A DNA stretch of 64,000 nt. Source: JACVRU01 sp040902725 (lineage in GTDB: Bacteria > Actinomycetota > Thermoleophilia > Gaiellales > Gaiellaceae). The position numbers and the translations under genes were made by a program. The stretch lies in NCBI GenBank assembly GCA_040902725.1, contig JBBDWU010000038.1:186001-250000 (forward strand). Reading direction: 5' to 3'. Positions 33,346 through 40,814 of the stretch are shown here, piece by piece. Numbering within the stretch: position 1 is the first letter of the stretch; every line of letters starts with the position of its first letter. Below the pieces are notes generated by a model. It was not told where the DNA came from, searched no databases, and saw nothing but the letters and a program-made list of their open reading frames with translations.

Positions 33346-34338
33346 GTGAACAGCACCGGCCCACCGATCGAGACACAACGCCTCGGCGAGGCGCTCGGCG
33401 CAGGGGAGTTCGCTGCTGTCACGAGCGTGCTCGTCGCACGCGGCGGCGATGTCCTCCTCGAGCTCTACACCGACGCCGGCGCCGCCGCCGGCGAGCTACG
33501 GAACACTCGGTCGGTGACCAAGACGATCACCGGCATGTTGATCGGCATCGCCGTCGAACGCCGCCACATCGGCGACGTGACCGCGCGTGTCTTCGACCTT
33601 CTGCCCGCGCGCCGCCGGTCGCTGCGGCGCTGGGACGAGCGCAAGGCGGCGATCACGATAGAGGACTTCCTGACGATGAGCTCCTGCCTGGACTGCGACG
33701 ACTGGAACTCCGCCTCGCCAGGAAACGAGGAGCGGATGTACGTCACCGGCGACTGGGTACGGTTCGCGCTCGAGCTCCCCGTGCGCTCTCTGCCGGAGAA
33801 GAAGCGTCGCAGCTTCCGCTATTGCACCGGCGGGGTCACCGTCCTCGGTGAAGTCCTTGAGGTCGCCACGGGCCAAAGCGTGCCGGAGTTCGCTCACGCG
33901 ACGCTCTTCGGACCGCTCGGCATCGAGGCCGTCCGTTGGCCGTTCTCGCCGCGCGGTCTGGCGCATACCGGAGGCGGGCTCGAGCTGCGAACGCGCGACC
34001 TGTTCAGGCTCGGCCAGCTCTACCTCCAGGCGGGCAAGTGGCGTGCGACTCAGGTCGTTCCGCGCGCGTGGGTCGCCCGCTCGCTGCAGGCGCACGTCGC
34101 CGTCGACGACTCGACGTCGTACGGCTATCTCTGGTGGCTGGTGACGTACCGGCTCGGCAGCGGAGACGTCCAGGCCTACACGATGAGCGGCATGGGCGGC
34201 AACCGCGTCACTCTGTTCCCCGCCTTCGATGCCGTCGTGGTGGTCACGACTACGAACTACCGCTTGCCGAACGCGCACGCTCTGACCGACCGCCTCCTGA
34301 CCGAGCACGTCCTACCGCTGCTCGCAGGCACGGCCTGA
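33346..34338 (+). CDS. Beta-lactamase-related serine hydrolase
   Basis: 330 residues of the class C beta-lactamase/penicillin-binding-protein family. NTRSVTKTITGMLIG near residue 55 holds the nucleophile Ser-x-x-Lys (SVTK), FRYCTGGVTVLGEVLE near 163 the Tyr-x-x motif (YCT), and LAHTGGGLELRTRDL near 205 follows; the KTG-like triad is HTG. No signal peptide, so probably cytoplasmic. Such proteins are esterases, peptidases or amide hydrolases rather than true lactamases. It is the only large intact gene in cassette 3. Confidence 0.85.
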   Translation: MNSTGPPIETQRLGEALGAGEFAAVTSVLVARGGDVLLELYTDAGAAAGELRNTRSVTKTITGMLIGIAVERRHIGDVTARVFDLLPARRRSLRRWDERKAAITIEDFLTMSSCLDCDDWNSASPGNEERMYVTGDWVRFALELPVRSLPEKKRRSFRYCTGGVTVLGEVLEVATGQSVPEFAHATLFGPLGIEAVRWPFSPRGLAHTGGGLELRTRDLFRLGQLYLQAGKWRATQVVPRAWVARSLQAHVAVDDSTSYGYLWWLVTYRLGSGDVQAYTMSGMGGNRVTLFPAFDAVVVVTTTNYRLPNAHALTDRLLTEHVLPLLAGTA

Positions 34339-34623
34339 CAGGGCGTCTCGCGCGAGACCGGCGGCAGCAAGCGTGGCTGAGGCGTCGACGGCAGCGCTCG
34401 TTCCAGATGCGCTCTGCCGAGCCGCTGCGGAGGTCGGCACCGAAGTCTGCGGCCGCTTTCAGGGACGGGGAGCCAACTGCCCCAGCCGGGGGAGAACTCT
34501 CCTTCTGCGCGCGGCGTCAGTACGAGGTGTGCTCGCGCGTCAGACCATCGGGTCGCCCGGCGCAACGCGCACGCGCCTGGGTTAGAGCGCCAGGCGAAGC
34601 CGGCTCCCTACTCCGCGCCGCAG

Positions 34624-34905
34624 GTGATCGTGGGAGCGGCCGCCGTTGCCCTCGGATTGGTCGGCGTCGACCGTAGCGACCGAGACCGCCGTGCCGGTCG
34701 GCTCGGCGCGACCGGGATCGCGTTGGGATCGCTCACGATCGTGACCTGGATTGTGTTCATGAGCGTCACGATCGCGACAGGCGACTGGCCTGTCGGCGGC
34801 GGCCAACGGCCGGCCGCCGTGGAACGAGTTTGGAACGCAGCCGTGACGACCGCCAGCCAGCAGTGGCAAAGGAGACTCGCGCCAGAGGCCTCGTTCGCCC
34901 AGTAA
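34624..34905 (+). CDS. Small membrane protein, doubtful
   Basis: 93 residues from GTG 34624, with two hydrophobic helices (VGAAAVALGLVGV and IALGSLTIVTWIVFMSVTI) around a charged loop. The frame continues upstream (KPAPYSAPQ), so the N-terminus may be longer or truncated. Its C-terminal 28 residues come from the TGGAACG motif region and read VERVWNAA, like the other cassette ends, suggesting a composite frame. Confidence 0.4.
   Translation: MIVGAAAVALGLVGVDRSDRDRRAGRLGATGIALGSLTIVTWIVFMSVTIATGDWPVGGGQRPAAVERVWNAAVTTASQQWQRRLAPEASFAQ
34820..34837 (+). repeat. Double TGGAACG motif, cassette 3 right end
   Basis: TGGAACG at 34820 and 34831 (11-bp period), 126 bp before the next att copy; one frame reads VERVWNAA. 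Confidence 0.5.
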
Positions 34906-34945
34906 CAAGGACTAGCGAGCAGTAGCGGCAAGTCGCGACGCGTAA

Positions 34946-34988
34946 CTGTCACGCCAGAGGTCGCGGGTTCGAGTCCCGTCGCTCCCGC
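34946..34988 (+). repeat. att repeat copy 3 (diverged)
   Basis: Matches the tRNA-Asp copy except G to A at 34956 and C for T at the last base; preceded by GCGACGCGTAA, like copy 4. Confidence 0.88.
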
Positions 34989-35020
34989 TCCCTCGCTCGT
35001 CGGCGTCTACGGTCCGGCCG

Positions 35021-35680
35021 TCACGCGACGGCGGGATCCGCCGAAGGGCGCGGCCGGGCGAGTAGGAGCGCGCCCGCGATCAGCAGCCAGAGTCCCATCA
35101 GCATCTGGCCGAGGTCGAGCACACCGGTGAGCGGTGCGACGACGCTGAACAGCATCAGCAGACCGACGGCGAGGCCGCCCCAACCCAGCCAGCGCGGGAA
35201 GGGCCGCGTGGCGAGCACGGCCGCAGCCGTTCCGAGCATCCACGTCGCGGCGAACACGGTGCTGAACCAGTGCGACGCGACGCGGAGAGCGTTCAGAACG
35301 ACCGACTGCTCGGGAGCGACGGCTCCATGGTCACCCAGATACGCGAGCGCGACGAGCGGCGCGATGCCCGTAACGACCGCTCCGCAGAGAGTCGCGGCAG
35401 CGGCGAGGGCGAGCCATCCGAGCCACGCGGCCTCCGTCTGGCGGATCAGGTGTACGAACCCAGCGGCGAAGACGAGCAGCGCGACGAACGCGAGCAGCTC
35501 GAGCCACTCGCCGACGACGGCGCGGCCGAAGCCGAGGTCCGCGTAGTAGTCCGAGATGGCGGTGGCGTCATCCTCGATCGACGGGCTGAACCCGACGATC
35601 GCGCCAAATCCAACGAGGATCAGCGGCAGGAACAGCACGGCGCAGATCCCGGTCAACCGGTTCGCTCCGACTTCGGTCAC
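35021..35680 (-). CDS. Multi-pass membrane protein (DUF4386-like)
   Basis: 219 residues with six or seven hydrophobic segments and almost no long loops; an amphipathic stretch GFSPSIEDDATAISDYYAD follows the first helix. GAGGAGG lies about 6 nt before the GTG at 35680, so I preferred this to an upstream GTG. The pattern fits DUF4386/related actinobacterial membrane proteins, but the match is weak. It fills almost all of the 0.83-kb cassette 4. Confidence 0.65.
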   Translation of the reverse strand: MTEVGANRLTGICAVLFLPLILVGFGAIVGFSPSIEDDATAISDYYADLGFGRAVVGEWLELLAFVALLVFAAGFVHLIRQTEAAWLGWLALAAAATLCGAVVTGIAPLVALAYLGDHGAVAPEQSVVLNALRVASHWFSTVFAATWMLGTAAAVLATRPFPRWLGWGGLAVGLLMLFSVVAPLTGVLDLGQMLMGLWLLIAGALLLARPRPSADPAVA

Positions 35681-35771
35681 GCGCACCTCCTCGCCGCCAG
35701 TGGTGGTCACGACATCGTTCGCGCAGCGCACCGCTACTCCTTGCTGCCGGCGTCACAGCGACGGCGCGTAA

Positions 35772-35814
35772 CTGTCACGCCGGAGGTCGCGGGTTCGAGT
35801 CCCGTCGCTCCCGT
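35772..35814 (+). repeat. att repeat copy 4
   Basis: Identical to the tRNA-Asp copy over 43 nt; preceded by GCGACGGCGCGTAA. Confidence 0.9.
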
Positions 35815-35836
35815 TCCTCCGGCGGCGGTGGTCGTC

Positions 35837-35855
35837 TGGAACGCAGCGTCGAACG
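35837..35855 (+). repeat. TGGAACG motif after att copy 4
   Basis: TGGAACG at 35837 and TCGAACG at 35849. One frame reads VVWNAA. Confidence 0.35.
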
Positions 35856-35909
35856 ACTCCGGATGTACCTCCGCGGGCGACAACGTCGTCGACCGCCTCT
35901 TTCAGGTCG

Positions 35910-36686
35910 CTATTCTTCGCCGACGCGACCGACCGCGGGAATAGGGTCGAGTCCGTGCTCGCTCGGGTGCATGATCTTCGGTTCGAGGCAGACGCGCTCG
36001 AGAATCTTCGTCTGCCTGTACATGGTTTCGAGCATGTTGAGACGATCAGCGCGCTGCATGTCGGGCTTCGCGATCAGCGTCGCGGCGATGCCGCCGATGA
36101 TCTGCAACGGGTTGGCCATGCGATGACGGATGAGTTGGGTGTAGTGGTAGAGCGCGCGCTGGTACTCCTCGCTGTCGCTCGTAGCTTCGGCAAGCTTCGC
36201 AGCGGCGACCACGAGTTGCTCGTCCGCGAAAGTCATCAGGTGTTCGGCGTCATCCGTTCGGTGGTCGGCAACCGCCATGTGCGCCGCCGCGGCGTTCATG
36301 TGCTCCTTCGCCGACTGCATATGGACGTTGGCCTCGGCGAGCCGGAGGTCGGCGGCGACCGCTCGCGCATCGGCTGCGGCGCTTCGCGCTTCGGCAGCGG
36401 CGACGTCGGCGTCGGCGTCCGCCTCGCGCGCGTCGGCACCGGCCTCGCGCGCGTCAGCGGTCACGTCGCGCGCGTCGGCGTCCGCGTCTCGCGAATCCGC
36501 GGTGACGCTGCGCGCCTCATCGTTCGACTCGCGCGCGTCGGCGTCTGCCTCCCGGGCCTCGGCGGTCACGTCGCGCGCCTTCGCAGCTCGCTGGCGGGCG
36601 TCAGCACCAGCGCGACGCGCGTCGGCCGAGTCCGCCGACTCCGGCGGCTCCCCGGCGTGCATGCTCCGATTCCGCGTCTCCTCCAT
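35910..36686 (-). CDS. Ala/Arg/Asp-repeat protein with HisKA-like phosphoacceptor helix
   Basis: 258 residues from ATG 36686. Residues about 20-120 are a long, very regular Ala-, Arg- and Asp-rich repeat with a seven-residue rhythm (ARDVTADAREAGADAREAD), predicted as one straight helix or coiled coil. It is followed by helices with AAAHMAVADHRTDDAEHLM and then YHYTQLIRHRMANPLQIIGG, which resembles the H-box of histidine kinases (His followed by R/E-x-NPL). No ATPase domain (N, G boxes) follows; the protein ends 55 residues later. It may be a kinase remnant, a phosphotransfer protein or a dimeric adaptor. Confidence 0.65.
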   Translation of the reverse strand: MEETRNRSMHAGEPPESADSADARRAGADARQRAAKARDVTAEAREADADARESNDEARSVTADSRDADADARDVTADAREAGADAREADADADVAAAEARSAAADARAVAADLRLAEANVHMQSAKEHMNAAAAHMAVADHRTDDAEHLMTFADEQLVVAAAKLAEATSDSEEYQRALYHYTQLIRHRMANPLQIIGGIAATLIAKPDMQRADRLNMLETMYRQTKILERVCLEPKIMHPSEHGLDPIPAVGRVGEE

Positions 36687-36888
36687 TAGCGAGCCCAAGA
36701 ATACCGCGGTCGGACGGAAACGAAACTCCCAATCAGTGTCAACGGCCGGCCTTCTCGCCCGAGAACGCGACTACCTCGGCTGGCTCGGAGGCGCTCGTAT
36801 CGCTCGACAAGCTCGATTGGAGTGGCTTCAGCCGGCTCGATGAGTGTCTAGCGGACTCGCTCGGCGAGCAGCGGCTGCATACGGCTCG

Positions 36889-36906
36889 TGGAACGGGCGT
36901 GGAACG
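36889..36906 (+). repeat. Double TGGAACG motif, right border
   Basis: TGGAACG at 36889 and 36900 (11-bp period). One frame reads VERAWNAA and stops at 37016, 127 bp on, where an att copy would be expected but is not found. Confidence 0.5.
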
Positions 36907-36918
36907 CGGCCATGGCGA

Positions 36919-37920
36919 TCAGCGTCCAGGCGAATGGGAGCTGCGCAGGCACCGGGCTCGGCGCGAGAGTACCTCGGCGCGCGCCGGCGAAGCGCTACCC
37001 GTCCGCGAACGGCTGACGCTCATGTACTTGAAGCCCGTGTCGACGGCGAGCGTGACGATGACCGCGTCGGGCCCCAGACGCTCGGCGAGGCGGTAGGCGC
37101 CGACGAGGTTCGCGCCGGTCGAGATGCCGGCGAAGATGCCCTCCTCGCGCGCGAGCCGTCGCGTCAGCTCGACCGCCTCGTCGTCGCCGATCGGCTCGAC
37201 GCGGTCGACCTTCCCGGGATCCCAGTGCGGCATCACGAGACCGGTCCAGCCCTGGATCAGGAACGGCCCGCGCTCGCCGCCGCCGATGGCGGCCGACCCC
37301 GCCGGCTCGTGCGCCTGGATGAAGACCCCGCGCGGCCTGAGCGCGTCGGAGACGCCCATCACCGAGCTCGCCGTCCCCATCCCGTGGCAGAAGGCGGTCA
37401 CGCGTCCCTCCGTCTGCTCCCAGATCTCCCGGCCCAGGCCGTCGCGGTGGCCGGGGACGATGTACGGGTTGTTGAACTGGTCGGTCGCGTAGTGGCCGGG
37501 CCTCGCGGCCAGCTCGGCGGCGCGCGCGACCATGTTGTCGATGTCCTGCGCCGTCACCTTCGGGCGCCCCTCGACCGACGGGATGACGTCGATCTCGGCT
37601 CCGAGCGCCCGCATCAGCTGGAAGCGCTCCTCGGTGAAGCAGTCGGCCATCACGATCAGCGCGCGGTAGCCCTTCGCACGGCAGACGAGCGCCAGCGCCG
37701 GCCCGGTGCTGCCGCCCGTGTACTCGACCACCGTGTCGCCCGGCGCGACGAGCCCGTCGCGCTCCGCGCCCTCGATCATCGCGAGCGCCATGCGATCCTT
37801 CATCGAGCCGGTGGGATTGCGGTACTCGAGCTTCAGCCAGAGCTCGGCGCCGTTCGCGGGCGCGCAGCGGCGGAGCCGCACCAGCGGCGTGTTCCCGATC
37901 GCCTCGAGGATCGATTCCAC
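36919..37920 (-). CDS. Cysteine synthase family protein with altered C-terminus
   Basis: 333 residues of the CysK/CBS PLP family. IGNTPLVRLRR opens the fold, YRNPTGSMKDRMA holds the Schiff-base Lys, YTGGSTGPALALV the substrate loop, CHGMGTASSVMG the phosphate loop and EGIFAGISTGANLVGA the late conserved block. GTG start at 37920. After TGFKYMSV the family normally ends; here about 29 unconserved residues (SRSRTGSASPARAEVL and on) run into the cassette region until a stop at 36919. The tail looks like read-through into island DNA, so the native end was probably cut near 37016. Activity may be retained, as the catalytic part is whole. Confidence 0.85.
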   Translation of the reverse strand: MESILEAIGNTPLVRLRRCAPANGAELWLKLEYRNPTGSMKDRMALAMIEGAERDGLVAPGDTVVEYTGGSTGPALALVCRAKGYRALIVMADCFTEERFQLMRALGAEIDVIPSVEGRPKVTAQDIDNMVARAAELAARPGHYATDQFNNPYIVPGHRDGLGREIWEQTEGRVTAFCHGMGTASSVMGVSDALRPRGVFIQAHEPAGSAAIGGGERGPFLIQGWTGLVMPHWDPGKVDRVEPIGDDEAVELTRRLAREEGIFAGISTGANLVGAYRLAERLGPDAVIVTLAVDTGFKYMSVSRSRTGSASPARAEVLSRRARCLRSSHSPGR

Positions 37921-37945
37921 GCGCCGATCATCCACGACCGTGCGG

Positions 37946-37951
37946 TAGGTT
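37946..37951 (+). promoter_or_regulatory. Leaderless -10 box (TAGGTT)
   Basis: TAGGTT-CGCTCG-ATG: 6 nt before the Gfo/Idh/MocA start at 37958. Confidence 0.5.
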
Positions 37952-37957
37952 CGCTCG

Positions 37958-39055
37958 ATGGACACGCTGAGCGCCGCCGTCGTCGGCACGGGCTTCGTCG
38001 GCGCCGTGCACGTCGACGCGCTGCGCCGGCTCGGCATCGAGGTCAGGGGCGTGGTCGGCTCGCAGCCCGAGCGGGCGCGCGCCAAGGCGCTCGCACCGGT
38101 CTACGAGAGCCTCGCTGCCCTGCTGGCCGACGACGTGGACGTCGTCCACGTGACGACTCCGAACCACCTCCACCATCCGCAGGTCAAGGCGATCCTCGGC
38201 GCCGGCAAGCACGTCGTCTGCGAGAAGCCGCTCGCCATGACGAGCGCCGAGTCCGCCGAGCTCGCGGAGCTGGCGCGCGCCGCGGGCGTCGTCCACTGTA
38301 CGAACTTCAACCTCCGCTTCTATCCGCTTGTCCAGCAGGCACGGGAGCTCGTCGGATCGGGCGCGGTGGGCGACGTCTGGAACGTCCACGGCGGGTATCT
38401 CCAGGACTGGCTCGCCCTGCCGACCGACTGGAACTGGCGGCTCGAGGCGGAGAAGGGCGGCGAGCTACGCGCGGTCGCCGACATCGGCTCGCACTGGCTC
38501 GACCTGGTCGAGTTCGTCACCGGCCTCCGGGTCGTCGAGCTGTGTGCCGACCTGGCCACGGTCATCCCCGTCCGGCAGCGGCCCAAGGGCGAAGTCGAGA
38601 CCTTCGCGGCCGCGGCCGACGTCGAGCGCGTGGATGCGCCGATGGCGACCGAGGATCTCGCCAACGTCCTCCTCCGCTTCGACGGCGGCGCCCGTGGCTC
38701 ACTCGTCATCTCGCAGGTCAGCACCGGGCGCAGGAACGCGATCCGCTTCGAGGTGGACGGCTCGGAGGGAGCCGTCGCCTGGGACGCGGAGAAGCACGAG
38801 GAGCTCTGGCTCGGCCACCGCGACCGCCCCAACGAAGTCGTGCTGCGCGGCCCGGAGGCGCCCGGCAGCCAGCTCCCCGCCGGGCATGCCGAGGGCTACG
38901 CCGACACGTTCCGCGAGCTCTACCGCGCGGTGTATCGCGCGGTCGAAGAGGGCGGCACGCCCGACTTCCCGACCTTCGACGACGGGCACCGGGCGCAGCT
39001 GCTCGGCGACGCGATCGCGCACTCGAACCGCGATCGCCGCTGGATCGCCCTCTAG
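37958..39055 (+). CDS. Gfo/Idh/MocA family oxidoreductase
   Basis: 365 residues. The Rossmann motif VVGTGFVGAVHVDALRRL is at residues 7-24, HVTTPNHLHHPQVKAIL near 63 and HVVCEKPLAM near 85 (the EKP signature). The C-terminal half is the sugar-binding beta-sheet domain (DIGSHWLDLVEF). These enzymes oxidise or reduce sugars, inositols or their derivatives with NAD(P). Alone on the plus strand, it stops on the same CTAG as the convergent xylulokinase. With the following kinase, isomerase and ABC genes it points to a sugar catabolic locus. Confidence 0.92.
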   Translation: MDTLSAAVVGTGFVGAVHVDALRRLGIEVRGVVGSQPERARAKALAPVYESLAALLADDVDVVHVTTPNHLHHPQVKAILGAGKHVVCEKPLAMTSAESAELAELARAAGVVHCTNFNLRFYPLVQQARELVGSGAVGDVWNVHGGYLQDWLALPTDWNWRLEAEKGGELRAVADIGSHWLDLVEFVTGLRVVELCADLATVIPVRQRPKGEVETFAAAADVERVDAPMATEDLANVLLRFDGGARGSLVISQVSTGRRNAIRFEVDGSEGAVAWDAEKHEELWLGHRDRPNEVVLRGPEAPGSQLPAGHAEGYADTFRELYRAVYRAVEEGGTPDFPTFDDGHRAQLLGDAIAHSNRDRRWIAL

Positions 39056-40425
39056 ACCGTCTTCAGCGCCGGATAGAGGCTGCGGAAGCGCGCGAGCGCC
39101 GACGCGTACGCCTCCTGCCACTCCGCGTCGGGCTCGACCGTCTCGCGGACGCGCACGCAGGCCGCGACCGCCTCCTCCACGTCGCTGAAGACGCCTGCCG
39201 CCACCCCTCCGAGGAGGGCCGCGCCGAACGCGGCCCCCTCCTCGACCGCCGTCCGCTCGAGAGGCACGCCGAGCACGGAGGCGACGATCCGCAGCCAGAG
39301 CCCGCTGCGCGCGCCGCCGCCCGACACCCGGGCCGTGCGCGGCTCGACACCGAGCGCGGCCAGCAGGTCGAGCGAGTCGCGCAGGCCGAAGGCGACGCCC
39401 TCGAGCACCGCCCGGACGAGCGCCCCGCGATCGTGCCGCAGGGAGAGGCCGACGAAGGCGCCGCGAACGTCCGGGTCCGAGTGCGGCGTCCGCTCCCCGG
39501 CGAGGTAGGGCGCGAAGAGCAGGTCCTCCGTCCCCGGCGGCCAGCGCTCCGCCTCGGCAAGCAGCTCGTCGTACTCGGCGCCCAGCGCGTCGCGCAGCCA
39601 GCCGAGCGACCCGGCCGCCGAGAGCATCACGCCCATCGCGTGCCAGCGGCCCGGCACGGCGTGGCAGAAAGCGTGGACGCGCGCGTCGGCCCGGAACTCC
39701 GGCAGCACGGCGAAGACGACGCCCGAGGTGCCGAGCACGACGGAGAGCAGTCCCGGCGCGACGACGCCCACCCCGAGCGCGCCCGCCGCCTGGTCGCCAG
39801 CGCTCGCGGCGACGGGGGACTCGAGCGCCGGCGGCAGCCACTCGGCCGGCAGCTCGAGCGTCTCGAGCACCTCCTCGCTCCACCGTCGGTGCGCGACGTC
39901 GAAGAGCAGCGTCCCCGAAGCGTCGGCAACGTCCGTCGCGAACTCCCCCGTGAGCCGGAGGCGCACGTAGTCCTTCGGCAGCAGCACCCGCGCGATCCGC
40001 GAGTACACGTCGGGCTCGTGGCGGCGCAGCCAGAGGAGCTTCGGCGCCGTGAAGCCGGTCAGCGCCCGGTTACCCGTCAGGGCAACGAGCCGTTCGAGAC
40101 CGACCCGCTCCTCGATCTCGGCGCACTCCGGCGCCGTCCGCTGGTCGTTCCAGAGGATCGCCGGGCGCAGCACGCGGCCGGCCGCGTCGAGCGCGACGAG
40201 ACCGTGCATCTGCCCGGAGAGGCCGATCCCCGCCGGCTCGACCCCGAGTCGCGCCAGGGCGCGCTCGCTCGCGCGCCACCAGTCCTCGGGATCCTGCTCG
40301 GCCCAGCCGGGCTGCGGCGTCGAGAGCGGGTACGCCTCCTCCGCGCGCGCGAGCACCTCGCCCGTCTCGGAGATCGCGAGCGCCTTGACGCCGGTCGTGC
40401 CGACGTCGAGGCCGACCATCGTCAC
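39052..40425 (-). CDS. xylB: Xylulokinase (FGGY family)
   Basis: 457 residues. VGLDVGTTGVKALAI (phosphate-binding 1), PGWAEQDPEDWW, GLSGQMHGLVALD and ILWNDQRT (the XylB-type substrate loop), LGTSGVVFAVL, LLFAPYLAGERTPHSDPDVRG and VSGGGARSGLWLRIVA complete the FGGY kinase fold. The QMHG and GERTPH boxes favour xylulokinase over glycerol or rhamnulose kinases. GTG start overlaps the upstream small gene by 4 nt. Product would be xylulose 5-phosphate for the pentose phosphate pathway. Confidence 0.92.
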   Translation of the reverse strand: MTMVGLDVGTTGVKALAISETGEVLARAEEAYPLSTPQPGWAEQDPEDWWRASERALARLGVEPAGIGLSGQMHGLVALDAAGRVLRPAILWNDQRTAPECAEIEERVGLERLVALTGNRALTGFTAPKLLWLRRHEPDVYSRIARVLLPKDYVRLRLTGEFATDVADASGTLLFDVAHRRWSEEVLETLELPAEWLPPALESPVAASAGDQAAGALGVGVVAPGLLSVVLGTSGVVFAVLPEFRADARVHAFCHAVPGRWHAMGVMLSAAGSLGWLRDALGAEYDELLAEAERWPPGTEDLLFAPYLAGERTPHSDPDVRGAFVGLSLRHDRGALVRAVLEGVAFGLRDSLDLLAALGVEPRTARVSGGGARSGLWLRIVASVLGVPLERTAVEEGAAFGAALLGGVAAGVFSDVEEAVAACVRVRETVEPDAEWQEAYASALARFRSLYPALKTV

Positions 40426-40814
40426 GGCGCGTCGAGGCCGGCGGCGGCCAGCCCGGCGCGCGCGAGCTGCTCGTCCTGCTCGCCGGGAAGGCCGCTGACC
40501 CCGACGGAACCGACTCGCCGGCCGCCCTCGAAAGCGGCCACACCGCCGCGGAAGAAGGTGAAGAAGGGATCGAAGCTCGCCAGCTCGGCCGGGTCGCCGC
40601 GCACCTTCTCGGCCAGCTCGCCGGTGGAGGTCACGTCGCTGCGCGCCGCCGTGTAGGCCTTCCGCTGCGCGTTCAGGCGCGTGTCGGGCGCGGCGCCGTC
40701 CATCGTCGCCGCCGCGACGAGCTCGCCGTGGTCGTCCGCCACGAAGACGGAGACCGGCCCGGGCGCCTCCGCCACGATCGCCTGCACGATCGCGAGCGCC
40801 TGGTCCAGCCTCAT
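40422..40814 (-). CDS. HbpS/GlcG-type heme-binding family protein
   Basis: 130 residues in the GlcG/HbpS (DUF336) pattern: LDQALAIVQAIVAEA, DDHGELVAAATMDGA, LNAQRKAYTAARSD and GGVAAFEGGRRVGSVGVSG. These small proteins bind heme or act as accessory proteins of carbohydrate and glycolate operons. It lies between the isomerase and xylulokinase with ATGA and GTGA overlaps, so it belongs to that operon. Its role is unknown. Confidence 0.85.
   Translation of the reverse strand: MRLDQALAIVQAIVAEAPGPVSVFVADDHGELVAAATMDGAAPDTRLNAQRKAYTAARSDVTSTGELAEKVRGDPAELASFDPFFTFFRGGVAAFEGGRRVGSVGVSGLPGEQDEQLARAGLAAAGLDAP

Noticed and set aside
34373..34585. 70-codon open frame after the serine hydrolase
   Set aside because: Composition unlike a protein, no start signal, no recognisable family.
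30517..35814. Four additional tRNA-Asp genes
   Set aside because: The copies begin at the anticodon loop and lack the acceptor 5' strand and D-arm, so they cannot fold as tRNAs.
36360..36620. Tandem DNA repeat or microsatellite in the HisKA-like gene
   Set aside because: The repetition is at codon level with many silent changes, so it reflects the protein repeat and not a simple DNA satellite.
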